Shown here piece by piece: positions 13,215 to 24,296 of a DNA stretch of 64,000 bases; positions within the stretch are counted from its first letter, which is position 1, and the number at the start of each line of letters is the position of its first letter. A program made the translations under genes and the position numbers. Source of the stretch: Isoetes taiwanensis (Eukaryota; Streptophyta; Lycopodiopsida; Isoetales; Isoetaceae); the NCBI GenBank assembly GCA_021234155.1, contig JAJEKV010000025.1:14998390-15062389 (forward strand). The letters run 5' to 3'. Under the pieces are notes generated by a model, which saw only the letters and a list, made by a program, of their open reading frames with translations, made no database searches and was not told where the DNA came from.

Positions 13215-14094
13215 TAGTATGTTTCTTAGTTAGCCTTAAGCCCGCTCATGTATTCTAGTTAGTAGAGTGCATGTGCCGTAATCTTGAACGGTGGGCTTAT
13301 GATGGGATACGCCTTTAAGGCATTCTCTAGGCCAGCACGCCACCAAGAGGCGCATTTGACCATTAGGGTCATGGGAGTGAGGATTGAGGCATGGTGGGCG
13401 ATGATGGGACATCGACGGATGCTTCTATGGCGCACGCGATGCGGGCACGACACCGGGCCGTGAAGAGTGGTCATGGTGAAGGTCAGAAAGTGATCATGCG
13501 CCAATGATGGGATCGCGGAGGCGTTCCCCCAGCTTAAAACCCTTGGGGCATGATGCACTAGGGGGGGTACTTTCGGCAGGGTAATGGGTACAAGGTAGCA
13601 CTTGATCATGGGTGATGATAGGATCATCTTAAATGGTCCTTAAGCTCAAATCCGAAAGGGCCATGATCGAAAGTGTAAGGTAGTAGGGTAACCTTGAGTT
13701 AGTAGTTGGCTCAAGGAGGTAGGTAAGGGGGTGGTCCCCTAAAACCACAAACTTATTAACTTATATAACGTAATGTGCTACTTGGGGCCGGTGAAGGGAA
13801 GCATGAAGGAGGGAGCACGTTACGAGAAGATAGGAGTCATAGATTTTAGACTAACTATGAACTCCTAAAGTTGTTGTAATAATATTATGTGTATACTTTG
13901 ATAATAATAGTTGTTATAGCTATATAATTTTTGTATAACTTATAAATTTAGCTTTTATAATTACATAATAAGTAATTAACTGAAAAAGTTGATCTTTTCA
14001 ATAGAGTTAAGTTCATATATTCTTGTTGTGTGCTTTGCAGGATTAGAGTAGGTTCGTCACCTTTAGCGCAATCTTGAGGACAGCATTGGTCATT
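13215..14094 (+). other. 3' non-coding part of the Ty3/gypsy internal region
   Basis: No pol motif is seen after the integrase tail. The region is rich in stops in all frames and contains an AT-rich stretch at 13830-13990. It ends at the polypurine tract. Confidence 0.5.
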
Positions 14095-14105
14095 GGGAGG
14101 GAGAA
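14095..14105 (+). promoter_or_regulatory. Polypurine tract of the Ty3/gypsy element
   Basis: GGGAGGGAGAA lies immediately 5' of the TG that opens the 3' LTR. This is the expected position of the plus-strand primer for reverse transcription in LTR retrotransposons. Confidence 0.9.
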
Positions 14106-15732
14106 TGTGACGTTCCAGGGGAATATACGCTATAAATACGTATATATTCTCGACTGCCACTATACAAGTCTATCTTCATAGCCTTGTATACCATAGATTG
14201 TGGCACTAGGGAGCATGACTAAGTTATTCATATAACTTTAGCCAACCTTAGGTTAAGACCATTTTCCGTGGCCTTAACCTATTGGGCACCCGCCACCACG
14301 GTCTTACCCTATTGGAGTCGTGGCATAACATGTGAACCCTAACCTATATAAAGGCCTAAACCCTAACCCTAGGCCTCTTTTAACGGCTCCAACGGGAACC
14401 TTCTTGAAACCAAAACTCCGTTTTGAGAACCGGGTTGTGGCACAAAGATAGCATGGCAGCCCCAGCGTGGCGCATTAGCGTGGAGTGGGAGCTACCCCGA
14501 ACACTGGGAAGACCATGGAGATGCCAGATTGGGAGGGAGTGCTTCTGGAGCAGGTATGTAGAGTAGTGCTCTTGGTAGATCATCCGAAGTTAGCACTCGG
14601 ATGGGTTGGTATTTAAGTAGCTAGAGTAGAGCCATCCTAGAATCCTTATTCAACATCTTGAACCCTAATCAAGGAACCCTAAGCGTAAGTTAGATATGTA
14701 TGATTAGGTTAAGATGTTCTTATGATGTTTATCATGATATGATGTATGCGGATGTTGGTTGATCATGTTCCTCCTCTTGTATTGGGAAGGGGGTAGAGAC
14801 CTAGAGCCATATGTAGTATGCTCCTAGTGTAGATCCCTTTAGTTCCTATTAGTTGGGCGGCCTGCGGCATGGGAACCCACCGGCTATGGAGGCTATGATG
14901 TGACTCCTCAAAGACTACACAACGGGCTAGAGGCAACGCGAGGGAGGATCCCGTCAGAGTGGGGGCTAGGGGGATCCCATAGTGGGCTAGGCTTATGGTC
15001 GGTCACTTCGCGGTGGGTCGCGAGCATGGGTCCGACACACCTCGAGGCGATGGTGTCATCGCCTCTCAAGAAGTTGGGTGCGTCGGCTCTTGTTTTGGGG
15101 GTTCAGGCCGGTATGAATCGCGGTGTCGCCACGATTCTCTAGCCGGGTGGAACCTCTAGACCCAGGAAGGGGAGATGCAACCCTTCCCGCCTCGGCCCGG
15201 ACCGAGGGGAGATGCAACCACGAGTAGTCCCATGGGTGATGCCATGGGATTGCGTATCCAGGAAGGCTAGAGTCATGCCGAGTCCGATTGAGCCCATCTC
15301 AGCAGTATGCAATGTGAGGGCGGATGGAGTGGTCAACCCTAGCTATTGTCTTATGCCAGCCCTTGCCATTGTTTGACTCTGGGTCGCTCTATCTTGAGGC
15401 CTAGCAGTGGGGCCATCCTCCTTATGAGTCGAGCCATGGGTAGGAGCTCTTATGTTTTATGGTTTATGATTATCTTCTTTGCTCTTATGGATATGTGATG
15501 GACTACCCTTTGAGGTAGTATGTTGTATTGCTATTGCTAGTTCCCGACGTTGTTTATGCTTCCACAGATAGGAGCCCATAGGGAAGGGCCAAGAAGACAC
15601 CTTTCGTGTCCGCCCGCACTAGGATTCTCTCGAGTCTTGGGTTAGATCGGAGGGCCCATGCGGTTGATGGACCGGGATGGGGGATTTCTTTTAATGTGCC
15701 ACCGGCCGTGATATTTAGCAGGGAGCGTCACA
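14106..15732 (+). repeat. 3' LTR of the Ty3/gypsy element
   Basis: About 1.63 kb, opening TGTGACG and closing CGTCACA, so the ends are perfect 7-bp inverted repeats. It is better preserved than the 5' LTR at both termini. Its promoter region holds a TATA-like TATATAAAG at 14345-14353, just before CCTAAACCCTAACCCTAGG. Confidence 0.93.
14345..14353 (+). promoter_or_regulatory. TATA-like box inside the 3' LTR
   Basis: TATATAAAG, about 240 bases into the LTR, is a plausible U3 promoter element. The equivalent place in the 5' LTR (near 4452) reads CTATAAGG, a degraded form. Confidence 0.5.
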
Positions 15733-15737
15733 GCTAG

Positions 15738-16333
15738 TGCTTCCTCACAATTGAATTTTGGATTTAGTGTTTGAAACTCGTTTAGATCTTTAAATTTTAG
15801 TGCTCTCCAGGTCTTTGATTAAGGCTCCCCGTGAAAACTTCTAGTTGTTAAAGACAGCTGCCTATTGGGAGCTGCCTATTGGGAACTCAGCATATTTTGA
15901 TCATGACAATCACAGACAAAGTATTTCGATAAATCAAATACATAGATTGTATTAGCACCTAATACTATGATCCTTGTTTGCATCTTCAAGGCCAACTTCA
16001 ACCATGTTTTTCTCAGCCAACTGCACCCCTTTGACGTTCACATTTTTTAGACATTGCATTTGCCTTTAGAATCGGGAACAAAAGATAAACCCTTCTAATT
16101 GAAAAGGAGCAGCTGATGGAAGACTTTCTTTGGAATGGAGTGATTTATTGACATCTTGCTTACCAGAGAGCATTCATTGCAGAATGGAACCAGTGTTCTC
16201 CAATCTCATTGATGCATGAAGCACTAATGTTTATCTCGGCAAAATCTAGGGTAAAGCACTAGCAAAGGTTAAAGAGGCTATTAACTACTCTGGAAATAAC
16301 CCCTTCATATCTTCTTTTCCAAAAGTTAGGCAC
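15738..16333. other. Non-coding DNA right of the retrotransposon
   Basis: AT-rich sequence between the element's target duplication and the SKI3-like exon. No motif is seen. It is most simply intron or flank of the SKI3-like remnant. Confidence 0.4.
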
Positions 16334-17440
16334 CTTCAAAAGACTGGCACTCCATGCAAATGCACCTTGAGCGAAACACTCCCAAGCATACCCCAGAAGA
16401 GATGCTGCAAGCCCATATTGTGCCACTATGTAACCGGGTGACTTTGCAAGTGCTTCACAGAACATAGACATTGTGTACATTGTACTGGCATCAGAAAAAT
16501 ATCTATATGAGAAGACATAGAAGAAAAAAATATCAAACCTGACAAAATGATGACAGGGAAAGGAGAATAATTCTACTTTGCAGAAGTGCAGATATTGTGT
16601 CTTTCTTTTTAAGATGCAGCACTAAATGCAAATATTGTGTCTTTTTTTTCAAGATCCAGCACTGGCCCATATGCCTAATGTTAAATCAAACTAATTAATT
16701 AACAAAGATCAAAAGTCCTCAAAAAGTCCTCAATCTGTTTTCACTTGCCTTGAGTGTAGCAAGTGAACATTCTAAGTTTATGATATGCGAAGGCAAGTGC
16801 CCGAGATTAAGAAGCACCCAGATTATGGGTTTTCCATCAACACAGTCCATACACCAAATGTGGGTTTCAAGTATCTTACCTCCCACAATTTAGCATAAGA
16901 AGAATAACCTCTAAGGGCATGTTGGATAGTTTTTCACAATATCTTGCCATTCTTTACTAAGTGTCTGAAACAATCCTTCACAAATTAGAGCCAAACCCCA
17001 TGAAAAGGAAGGACGAAGCATTCCAATTTCCAATTACCTGCATAAAATCATTTCCAATTTCCAATGGTATTCCAATGCCAAGAATGCACGAGGAGACTTC
17101 TGAGCACCTACCTTCTTGACAAATGCTAGTTTCCGAAGCTTCTTGACCTTCACAATCCAAGATATCGTGTAAACTCTCTTAAAATAGAATTAAATATGTT
17201 CCTTCAGATTCCAAACTAAGGTACATTCTTTTCAGTTCCATTGCAGTTTTACAATGCAGGTCAAAAGAAATGTGGCAAACAACACCTCAGCAATTTCATT
17301 GTCAGAATCCAAAGCAAACGCTTTTTGTTAGCATCGAGCAGCTTGACGAATGCCTTTATAGAGCTTTCTGTAATACTTAGTCCCCAATGTAAACAAAGAC
17401 TTCAAACCTCGTTGGTCAAGTCTTGCTCTATTCTAACGTT
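16334..17440 (-). pseudogene. SKI3/TTC37-like TPR protein, decayed exons
   Basis: Three minus-strand exon-like blocks resemble plant SKI3 (TTC37), the TPR scaffold of the cytosolic SKI complex that feeds mRNA to the exosome. Block 1 (about 17430-17282) reads KGIRQAARC, a stop, then QKAFALDSDN, a TPR helix pair. Block 2 (about 17160-17030) reads EGQEASETSICQE and, after a frame change, KSPRAF, matching the SKI3 pattern E-G-x-E-x-x-E-x-x-x-C-x-E-A-S-x-K-S-P-x-A-F. Block 3 (16484-16334) has an AG acceptor, then EALAKSPGYIVAQYGLAASL and GAFAWSASLLK, followed by GTGCCT as possible donor. The stop in block 1 and the frameshift in block 2 make it a pseudogene. Family assignment is from recalled TPR signatures. 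Confidence 0.6.
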
Positions 17441-17562
17441 GAGGCGTGGGGCGCCCTTCCAAGAGCAAAATGACCTCCAAAAGTGTTATTCTTGAGTTGC
17501 TTCTTCCCTTAATCGGACTCTTGTATGGAAAGGGAGAGTGCTTTTTGCTTATCATTGCTAGA

Positions 17563-17840
17563 GCGATGCGATAATTAGTTATCGCCGATGCTGGAGTGCC
17601 CGATAATAGTGGTTATACTCGATGCGATAACTATTCTCGGTCCTCTCGATCTTGATAATAGTGATCGATCTTGAAATCTTATAACTAATTATCGATACTC
17701 CTCGATGCGATAACTAATTATCGGTACTCCCTCGGTAATTGTCGATGCGATAACTAATTATCGGATTGCTCCTCCGATGCTGATAACTAATTATCGATTA
17801 CTTAGTGACGGCAGATAAAGGCGGTTATCGAATTCGTCAA
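17563..17840. repeat. Degenerate tandem array with GATAACTAATTATC core
   Basis: About seven spaced copies of a core close to CGATAACTAATTATCG, linked by variable 10-25 base spacers rich in CTCC and GATGC. The core has GATAA and TTATC arms around CTAA, so each copy is an imperfect palindrome. The orientation flips once at the left end (ATAATTAGTTATCG). No coding potential. It may be a minisatellite or a nested set of hairpin termini. Confidence 0.75.
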
Positions 17841-18679
17841 GCGATGTCGCTGATAACGCCCGACCCTATTGGACCGGCGGAGGTTATCAAACTGCTTGTC
17901 TGACTCGGCTCTAACGGGCCTCGTCGGCGTCTCAAAGGCCTCGTGCCAAATACGGTAGAGGGCGTGCAGTAGAAGACCCCGCATTTTGGTTATCAGCCTT
18001 AGCTAGACCGATAACCTTACCTTGTAAGCAAGATTAAACATAGAAAATTACAGTTTGGAATATCAATTCTCAGCCTGGTGGATGCAGCCTAAAATTTCTT
18101 TCGCTATTGCTGCTACTAACCATGGTATCTTGCCTATGGCCGGTTCTGTCTAAATTTTTCCATTTTTCAACACCTTTCTTGTGCCCTTTTTTGCACCTCA
18201 AACCCCATTCCATTCTGCTCAAAGTTTAACTGATTCTAACTAGTTCACACAAAAAGCGCAGGCTATGTCGAAGGCATAGGTTTAAATCCCTAATCAATTT
18301 CGTCCTCTGCTCTTCAATATCGTAGCCCAGCTGTGATCCATGGCAGTGGTTCGGTCAGAAAGCAATGCAGCAATAGAGAAGAAGCATGGAGTTCTAAAAA
18401 AAAATTATTATTTTCGTGTTTTTTGGCATCCACAGATTTCAGGACTTATTTTTCTTTAAAAATTTTCTGACTGATTATACGCATTTGATAAACGCATTTG
18501 GTAAATGCGACATATCCGATTAAATCCTTCTGCACAGGCAATGAACAACGTGCACAGATTTTGTTAGACCTCTCTGCAAAAAGAGAGGAAAAAGAAAAGT
18601 CATACAATGGTTCACCTTTAAATGTTTAGAGCTGGAGCTGGATTGCGGCACCGCGTACATGCTCTTCCTTCAACGACCT
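17841..18679. other. Non-coding stretch
   Basis: No recognisable gene. GATAAC-like pieces of the adjacent array continue sparsely to about 18010. The rest is unremarkable AT-rich DNA. Confidence 0.4.
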
Positions 18680-19389
18680 TCACGGTTTAGAAAAATTGTA
18701 GAAGAAAAACATAGTAGAAAAACGGAGATCATGCCAAAAGCATCTGACCGCCAGAATTGATGCCTTGGGCGGTTTGATTCTTCTATTTGCAAAAGAAAAA
18801 TAAACAATCCGGTCATTTGATTCGGCAAAGTAATTCGCAAGATAAGGAAACGGAACAATTGCACATTTCATCCTTACAAAAAAGAAAACGGAATAATTGC
18901 ACATTTCATTCTTGTCCAATAGGAGAAAAACCTCAGCATTAGAATCTTCATTCAATTTGCAGAAAGACCCATCTGATCTCTTATTCTTCACCAAATCCAG
19001 AAGCTGAGCAAATGTAATTTCACGGATTAAGGAAGCAATTTCTGGTTTAAAACCCGACACACTGAATCTATGCAGCAGCAATGCTTATCATATTGATTTC
19101 GATAGTAAAACGCCATGCAAATCCAAAATGCGAAGACAAAAAAAAAATCCGATTGAATCGACATTAGATTGACAGAAGAATCAATCAATCAATCAATCAC
19201 GAAGGTACCAGAAACCAAATTGTTCTTCGAGTAATTGCCAGACATTCTGTTGGGCGAGGTTTTGATTTGGAGGAGGGGTTTGGATGGATTTTCCTTGGAA
19301 GAGGGGCAAGGGGTAAGGGAAGGAGTCCATTGATAATCTTCCTTAACACACTGCCCCTCAAGTTTATAGTGATCGGCGGCTGAGATCAA
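18680..19389 (-). other. Two short minus-strand frames, function unknown
   Basis: A 133-codon frame (18680-19081) and a 66-codon frame (19189-19389) lie 3' of the Cys-rich gene on its strand. The upper one ends MSGNYSKNNLVSGTFVID; the lower contains ITFAQLLDLVKNKRSDGSF. Between them is a TCAA tetranucleotide run (about 19180-19199). I do not recognise either. They could be exons of one small gene, or chance frames in 3' flanking DNA. Confidence 0.2.
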
Positions 19390-19520
19390 TCTTGTCCGGT
19401 GTTTCGGAGCTATAACATCGGGCTACTCCATAACACCCTAGGATGTTATGAAATGGACGGATCAGAATCGATTTTGATAATGATCGGATGGCCCAAAACT
19501 CGGGCAGTGTGTTAAAGGGC

Positions 19521-19630
19521 GATAACGCCCTGGCCCTCGGGTGTTACTTCAAAAAAATTTTTCGGGTACGCGCACGCCCGAGCCATTTTGATGGCCCTCA
19601 AAAGTAACACCCTCGGCCCAGGGCGTTATC
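19521..19630. repeat. Long inverted repeat (hairpin), 28-base arms
   Basis: Left arm 19521-19548 begins GATAACGCCCTGG and ends GGGTGTTACT; right arm 19603-19630 begins AGTAACACCCTCGG and ends GGGCGTTATC. The arms are complementary with only a few mismatches near their middle and enclose a 54-base GC-rich loop. Flanking ATAACACCC-like pieces at 19409-19450 suggest a foldback or MITE-like insertion just 3' of the Cys-rich gene. Confidence 0.8.
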
Positions 19631-20162
19631 TACTCCTTATCAACGAGGGAAAGCTTGGGCTTATTTTTCTTCAATCGGGCAAGAGCCTTCCAGCAGAGGG
19701 ACGCCGGAACTCTGATACAGAGCAATGCCAAAACATGCAGCAGCACAAGGCCGTGCAATCTGCTGCAGCTCCGGCCATGCATTTGCATATCCGATCCCCA
19801 AAAGATTTGCTGCTTCGCCTTTCCGATTCTGACCCATCTGCCCAATCCCTCGCCGTCCCTGTTCTGCGAGAACCCACATCCCAATTTGGGCTTTTTGATG
19901 CAGAGCCCGATCTGGAAGAGCTTCTTTTCGATCGGATTCTTGACAGGCACGGAAATTTTGAAACCTGTGTATTGGGGCCATACCCATAGCTTGGCGAATT
20001 TCTCGACCCATTTGGGCTTGGCTCGCTGGAAGATGAATCGGCAGCTATTAAAGCATCTAGAGAAGAAGACGATACGCAGTTATCCAATGCCTTTGTTCTG
20101 TCCCCAGCCATAGCCACCATAGCCTCCATTTTATCAATGTCTCCATTTTTTTTTAAAGACAC
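19630..20162 (-). pseudogene. Plant small Ser-rich, CCC-motif protein, frameshifted
   Basis: An uninterrupted frame from 20162 (alternative start Met at 20129, MEAMVAMAGD) encodes a Ser-rich N-terminus, KFPCLSRIRSKRSSSRSGS, then ARDWADGSESERRSSKSFGD and GAAADCTALCCC. This matches a plant family of about 180-200 residues with unknown role, in which CCC normally leads into a hydrophobic segment. Here that segment (LLHVLALLCIRVPASLCWKA, then LARLKKNKPKLSL) is found in another frame ending at 19630. The junction lies in a GCTGCTGC run, as if a short stretch was lost by slippage. It lies about 190 bases 3' of the kinase frame, same strand. Family recognised by motif; no function is claimed. Confidence 0.6.
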
Positions 20163-20350
20163 GTGTCTCTCTCAAGTTTTTTTTTCATCAAAGAAAATAG
20201 GAAAAAGCAAAAAAGGAACATGCTTTAGATAGGAGTGACAGAAGAATAATGCCAAGTCTCTTGAGTGGCAAATAAATGTAGAGAAGAATGTCCCTTGTTG
20301 CCCATTCCTTTCAGCAGGCAATTTCAGAGGGCCTCACTGTTCTGATGAGC

Positions 20351-21212
20351 TTAGCGGGAACACCATATTTGAAGCATGGCCTCTTGCGCCCTTGTACTAG
20401 TACTAGAATAATATTTGGCAACCCAGGGGTGTGCCAAAATTTGCTGCACAGATATCCTTTCCTCCGGATCAGGCTGCAACATCGCCAAAACAAGGCTCTT
20501 TGCTTCCTCTGACACCAACCCAACTGGCCAATGCAAGTGTGAGGCAGCCAAATCCTCGCCATGAAGCAGTTCTTCGTGAATTTGCGCAGTTTCTAGACTT
20601 GAGAAGTGATCATTCCCAGTAAGCACCTCATACAGGATCAAACCCAGATCCCATATGTCTATCTCTGTGGAATAATATCCCTGCACAACCTCTGGAGCGA
20701 AATATCTTGGTGTTCCGACTCTGGATGTAAAACTGGGGAGCAGAACCTGAAAAACGATCCGATATGCCGAAATCTGAAACCCTAACATCATAGGGCTTTG
20801 CTGCTGAGGTCACAAGAACGTTGCCTGGCTTCAGATCCCGGTGGATGATACCCTTTTGATGAAGATCCTGTATAGCTAGAGCAAGATTTCGAATAAGAAG
20901 AGCCGCTTCCTTTTCGCATAGCCTGCCTTTCTTGACGATTACATCAAGCAAGCTACATTCGCACAATTCCATGATCAAGTGCCAGAATCCCTCGTCTTTG
21001 ATTACTTCGTGTATATGCACTATGCCAGGGCTGCTGGCTAATTTCTGCATGATCTCCATTTCCTTGATCGGCTGCTCTGTGTCTCCTACCCAGATGATTT
21101 TGCAAGCAAACTCTTTCTTACCTCCTCTTTTACTTCTGCAGAGAAAAACCGTAGCTTGGCCACCCTCGCCGATTTCCTTAAGCATATCATAGCTCTCGTC
21201 GGATGTTGGCAC
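20351..21212 (-). pseudogene. Ser/Thr protein kinase, single domain, one-base frameshift
   Basis: A minus-strand kinase domain of about 285 residues. The first frame (21212 to about 20730) has the glycine loop GEGGQATV, the ATP lysine in FACKII (residue 38 by hand count), the loop GIIHRDLKPGNVL (HRD 124-126) and VSDFGIS (DFG 147-149). The continuation, in another frame, carries SRVGTPRYFAPEVV (activation loop and APE), IDIWDLGLILYEVLTG and the helix ending QQILAHPWV. The break sits in a T run near 20729-20733, where one extra T shifts the frame. It looks CAMK-like, but no EF-hands or other domains follow. It may be a recent pseudogene or carry a sequencing error. The second copy at 54.6-55.1 kb has a longer N-terminus. 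It is divergent from the PPOX1-like gene. Confidence 0.85.
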
Positions 21213-21383
21213 GATCCCAAAGCCAACTATCCGGCCCGTTGATGCACAAACACATTAACATGCTCGCAGAAACAGAAGCAGAAAGTAACACAGGGTTGGT
21301 GGCATTTAGAATATGACGAATTCCTTGGAAACACAGGTATGGACGAATTCCTTGGAAACACAGGAATGCTTCACAAAGTTTAG
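21213..21383. promoter_or_regulatory. Short intergenic region between divergent kinase and PPOX1-like genes
   Basis: About 170 bases separate the kinase start from the first recognisable PPOX1-like exon. Relative to the second copy (55.23-55.39 kb) it has a duplicated unit of about 25 bases, GACGAATTCCTTGGAAACAC being repeated at 21314 and 21340. The second copy instead has about 240 extra bases holding the kinase's longer N-terminus, so this copy probably lost its original 5' end. No clear TATA box is seen. Confidence 0.4.
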
Positions 21384-23082
21384 ACGATGTATCTTATATT
21401 ACACAATCTGCTGCGGTTTCTATTGATGAAATGCTTATGGGGCCATTGGGTTTTAGCATCGATCAGCTGATGGTGCTCTTCTTCCTTTTTAATAACTTTA
21501 ACATTATTGTCATTCATTCTCATACTTATGTTCTATCTATTTATTGAGCAGGAGCTTGCAGGTTTGAGTGTTGCTTCAGCTATTTCAGAGGTATTACATA
21601 CTTATAACTATGTAAATATCGTTCAATTATTCTATCTTTCACGGCTCAGCACTTGATAGTACCTTGTCTCCAGTAGGCACTTGCCTTTACAATCTTATTT
21701 TGTGTCCAACTCGCTTTGGCATTTCACAGGTGTATCCTGTAGCTGAATATAAACGTGTCCTTGTACTATGTGGTCCCTGGAACACAATGGCGGGGATGGA
21801 TTGGTTGCAGCTCGGCATCTTCATCATTTTGGTTACAAGCCATGCATATGTTACCCCAAACAAGCCATGCATATGCAGGCCTTGTCACACAAGTAAGTTC
21901 TCATTTTGGTTCTCAATGCACATTCCATGTTTCGAGCAGAATAAACCATTGAAGGTCTTTTTTAATTCTCATGGCTTTAAAGTAGATATCATTATGTCTT
22001 CAACTTGACTTTGAAGTGCAAAAGATAGCTATAACTGCCTAGTATTACTATATCCACTGAACTGGCATATAGCAGGAAAGGAAAGTTCCCACAAGTGAAT
22101 GTACATAGAAATCGAAACGGGAGGAAGGATAAAAATGTTCTCCTTCTTTTCACCTTCTCTGGATTTAATTTGAATTGGCAACAAAAAATTATTTACTTTG
22201 TCGTGGAAATCTCCTAAAACTTATAATTTGTTATTTTATGAAGTATATAAGAGATGCCTTGCTTTTTGTTACCTGATCATTTCTGCTGAGGTCAACCAGT
22301 TCGATGACACTAATCATAAGAAAGAGCTAGATGACAGTAAGTTTGGTCATGGCCATAAAATTTGGATTCGATTCCTACTTGAGCAAGGAGGTCGAAGTAT
22401 GAACAGGAATTTGAGCTTTAAAACCTTGTGTGCTGATAACTTATAATACACTTGCAGCATGTGAAGACATGCAACACAGTTGGATAAAGTCAATACTTTT
22501 ATGTTTATGTTCACGAAATTTGCACTCAAGAAACCAGCCATTCTAATGTCTTTAGTCTTCAACATTAAAACCTAAACCTGACAGTTGTACAGGACAAAGT
22601 TTGTGTTTTTAAGTTTGGTCAATGTGATGTTATGATGAAGAATGCTCAGCACTTATTTTAATAGACTGCCCTTGTTATCTAGATTATTGATAAAACGATT
22701 TCTTGGCAGCTGAACAGCTTATCAGTCCCTTTTTATATCAGTCGAGGAGTTGCCACACAATCTTTCTTTAAAGTTTGACCGTTATCGATGTTATATTTGT
22801 GTTTTCATTTTAAAGGTATGTGAATTCACAATAGCGTTATTAAGGGAAAGAGCTTGCCAATATTGATTTACTGCTTGTACTTTCAACTCCATTTTTCCTA
22901 TGCATCTGTCCCGCATGGTGTAATCTGCAAAATACTATTGACATTGGGAATTAGTTTCTTAACTTGAAATCAGCGATCTTGCCTTTGTAAGGCTATTTAC
23001 ATTGGTTCTGCAACACTATCATGCTTTCTCATTGTGGAAGATGCCTCTGCCTTTTAATTTTGTGCTGTTTATGGTAGGTGTT

Positions 23083-24296
23083 TCTATGCATAAGTCAAGA
23101 ATGGAAGTGCTTGTAATGTTTCACAATAACTCTCCCAGTGGAAACTGGTGTCTTATCTGATCTTAGCATTTCATGATGAGCATGTCCTTTCTTAGCTTAA
23201 GGATCTTCAGCTTAAAATAGGGGATAAAAAATGGTGCAGAGTTCGGAATTGTTTCTATTCTTGCTTTCGTTTATTTAGTTCTTCAACATAGTCTACTATT
23301 TTAGAGATATCTAGACGTTAGCAAGCTCAAATGCCCATTTTGCAGTGCCAACTTGGATATGGGCTTATTTAGTTCTTCAACATAGAGTCCAAAATTTAGA
23401 GATATATTAACTTAACAAGCTCAAATGCCCATTTGCATGGAGCCGTATCTTGGATATAGTTTTATTCTGGATTTGGCAACCACAACCCGGTAGACTAGGA
23501 ACTATATGTCCACTGAAATAACGTGATAAATATGCACTGCCTTGCCTGTCTTTACTGATAGATATTTGCAGGTGAACCACGCCCCCCATTTGATGGGCTC
23601 ATTAAGCCGCTAGTTGAGACACCACGCATGGTCTCAGTTGATGTTCCTTCTGCTTGGCATGTTGAAGATGGTGATGTAAATGACACAAAGTTCGATCCAG
23701 AAATGCTGGTTAGTCTGTTTATGCATAAGTCAAGAATGGAAGTGCTTGTAATGTTTCACAATAACTCTCCCAGTGGAAACTGGTGTCTTATCTGATCTTA
23801 GCATTTCATGACGAGCATGTCCATTCTTAGCTTTAGGATCTTCTTTGTCCTGTTGTGTAGTTGGAGAGATACAGGGGATAAAAAGATGGTGCAGAGTTCG
23901 GAATTGTTTCTATTCTTGCTTTCGTTTTAGTTTTTCAACATAGTCTACTATTTTAGAGATATCCAGACATTATCAAGCTCAAATGCTGCAGTGCCAAGTT
24001 GGATATGGGCTTATTTAGTTCTTCAACATAGAGTCCAAAATTTAGAGATATATTAACTTAACAAGCTCAAATGACCATTTGCATGGAGCCGTATCTTGGA
24101 TATAGTTTTATTCTGGACTTGGCAACCACAACCCGGTAGACTAGGGACTATATGTCCACTGAAATAACGTGATAAATATGCACTGCCTTGCCTGTCTTTA
24201 CTGATAGATATTTGCAGGTGAACCATGCCCCCCATTTGATGGGCTCATTAAGCTGCTGGTTGAGACATCAGAAATACTGGTTAGTTTGTTTATGTG
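23083..24296 (+). repeat. Tandem duplication of a PPOX1-like intron and exon 5
   Basis: Unit 1 (23083-23716) and unit 2 (23717 to about 24296) start with the same TATGCATAAGTCAAGAATGG and share intron text and the exon beginning GTGAACCACGCCCCCCATTT or GTGAACCATGCCCCCCATTT. In unit 2 the exon (24218-24279) has lost its middle, jumping from VETS to the final codons. A third, later version of the same intron-exon block is at 27003-27260. Confidence 0.85.

Larger units (their letters stand above)
4215..15732 (+). mobile_element. Full-length, inactive Ty3/gypsy LTR retrotransposon
   Basis: Two long direct repeats (4215-5821 and 14106-15732) flank an 8.3 kb internal region. The right LTR begins TGTGACG and ends CGTCACA, the classic inverted LTR termini. 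The bases just outside are GCTGG (4210-4214) and GCTAG (15733-15737), a 5-bp target duplication with one mismatch. A polypurine tract GGGAGGGAGAA (14095-14105) abuts the 3' LTR. Decayed RT (about 11.3-11.8 kb), integrase (12.1-12.5 kb) and integrase C-terminus (12.75-12.96 kb) read on the plus strand in gypsy order (RT before integrase). All frames are broken and the LTRs differ by many substitutions and indels, so the insertion is old. A primer-binding site after 5821 is not clear; a weak resemblance to the initiator-Met type begins near 5822. Confidence 0.93.

Noticed and set aside
14356-14375. Interstitial telomere repeat (CCTAAACCCTAACCCTAGG)
   Set aside because: Only two to three irregular units, at the same place in both LTRs, just after a TATA-like box; it belongs to the LTR promoter.
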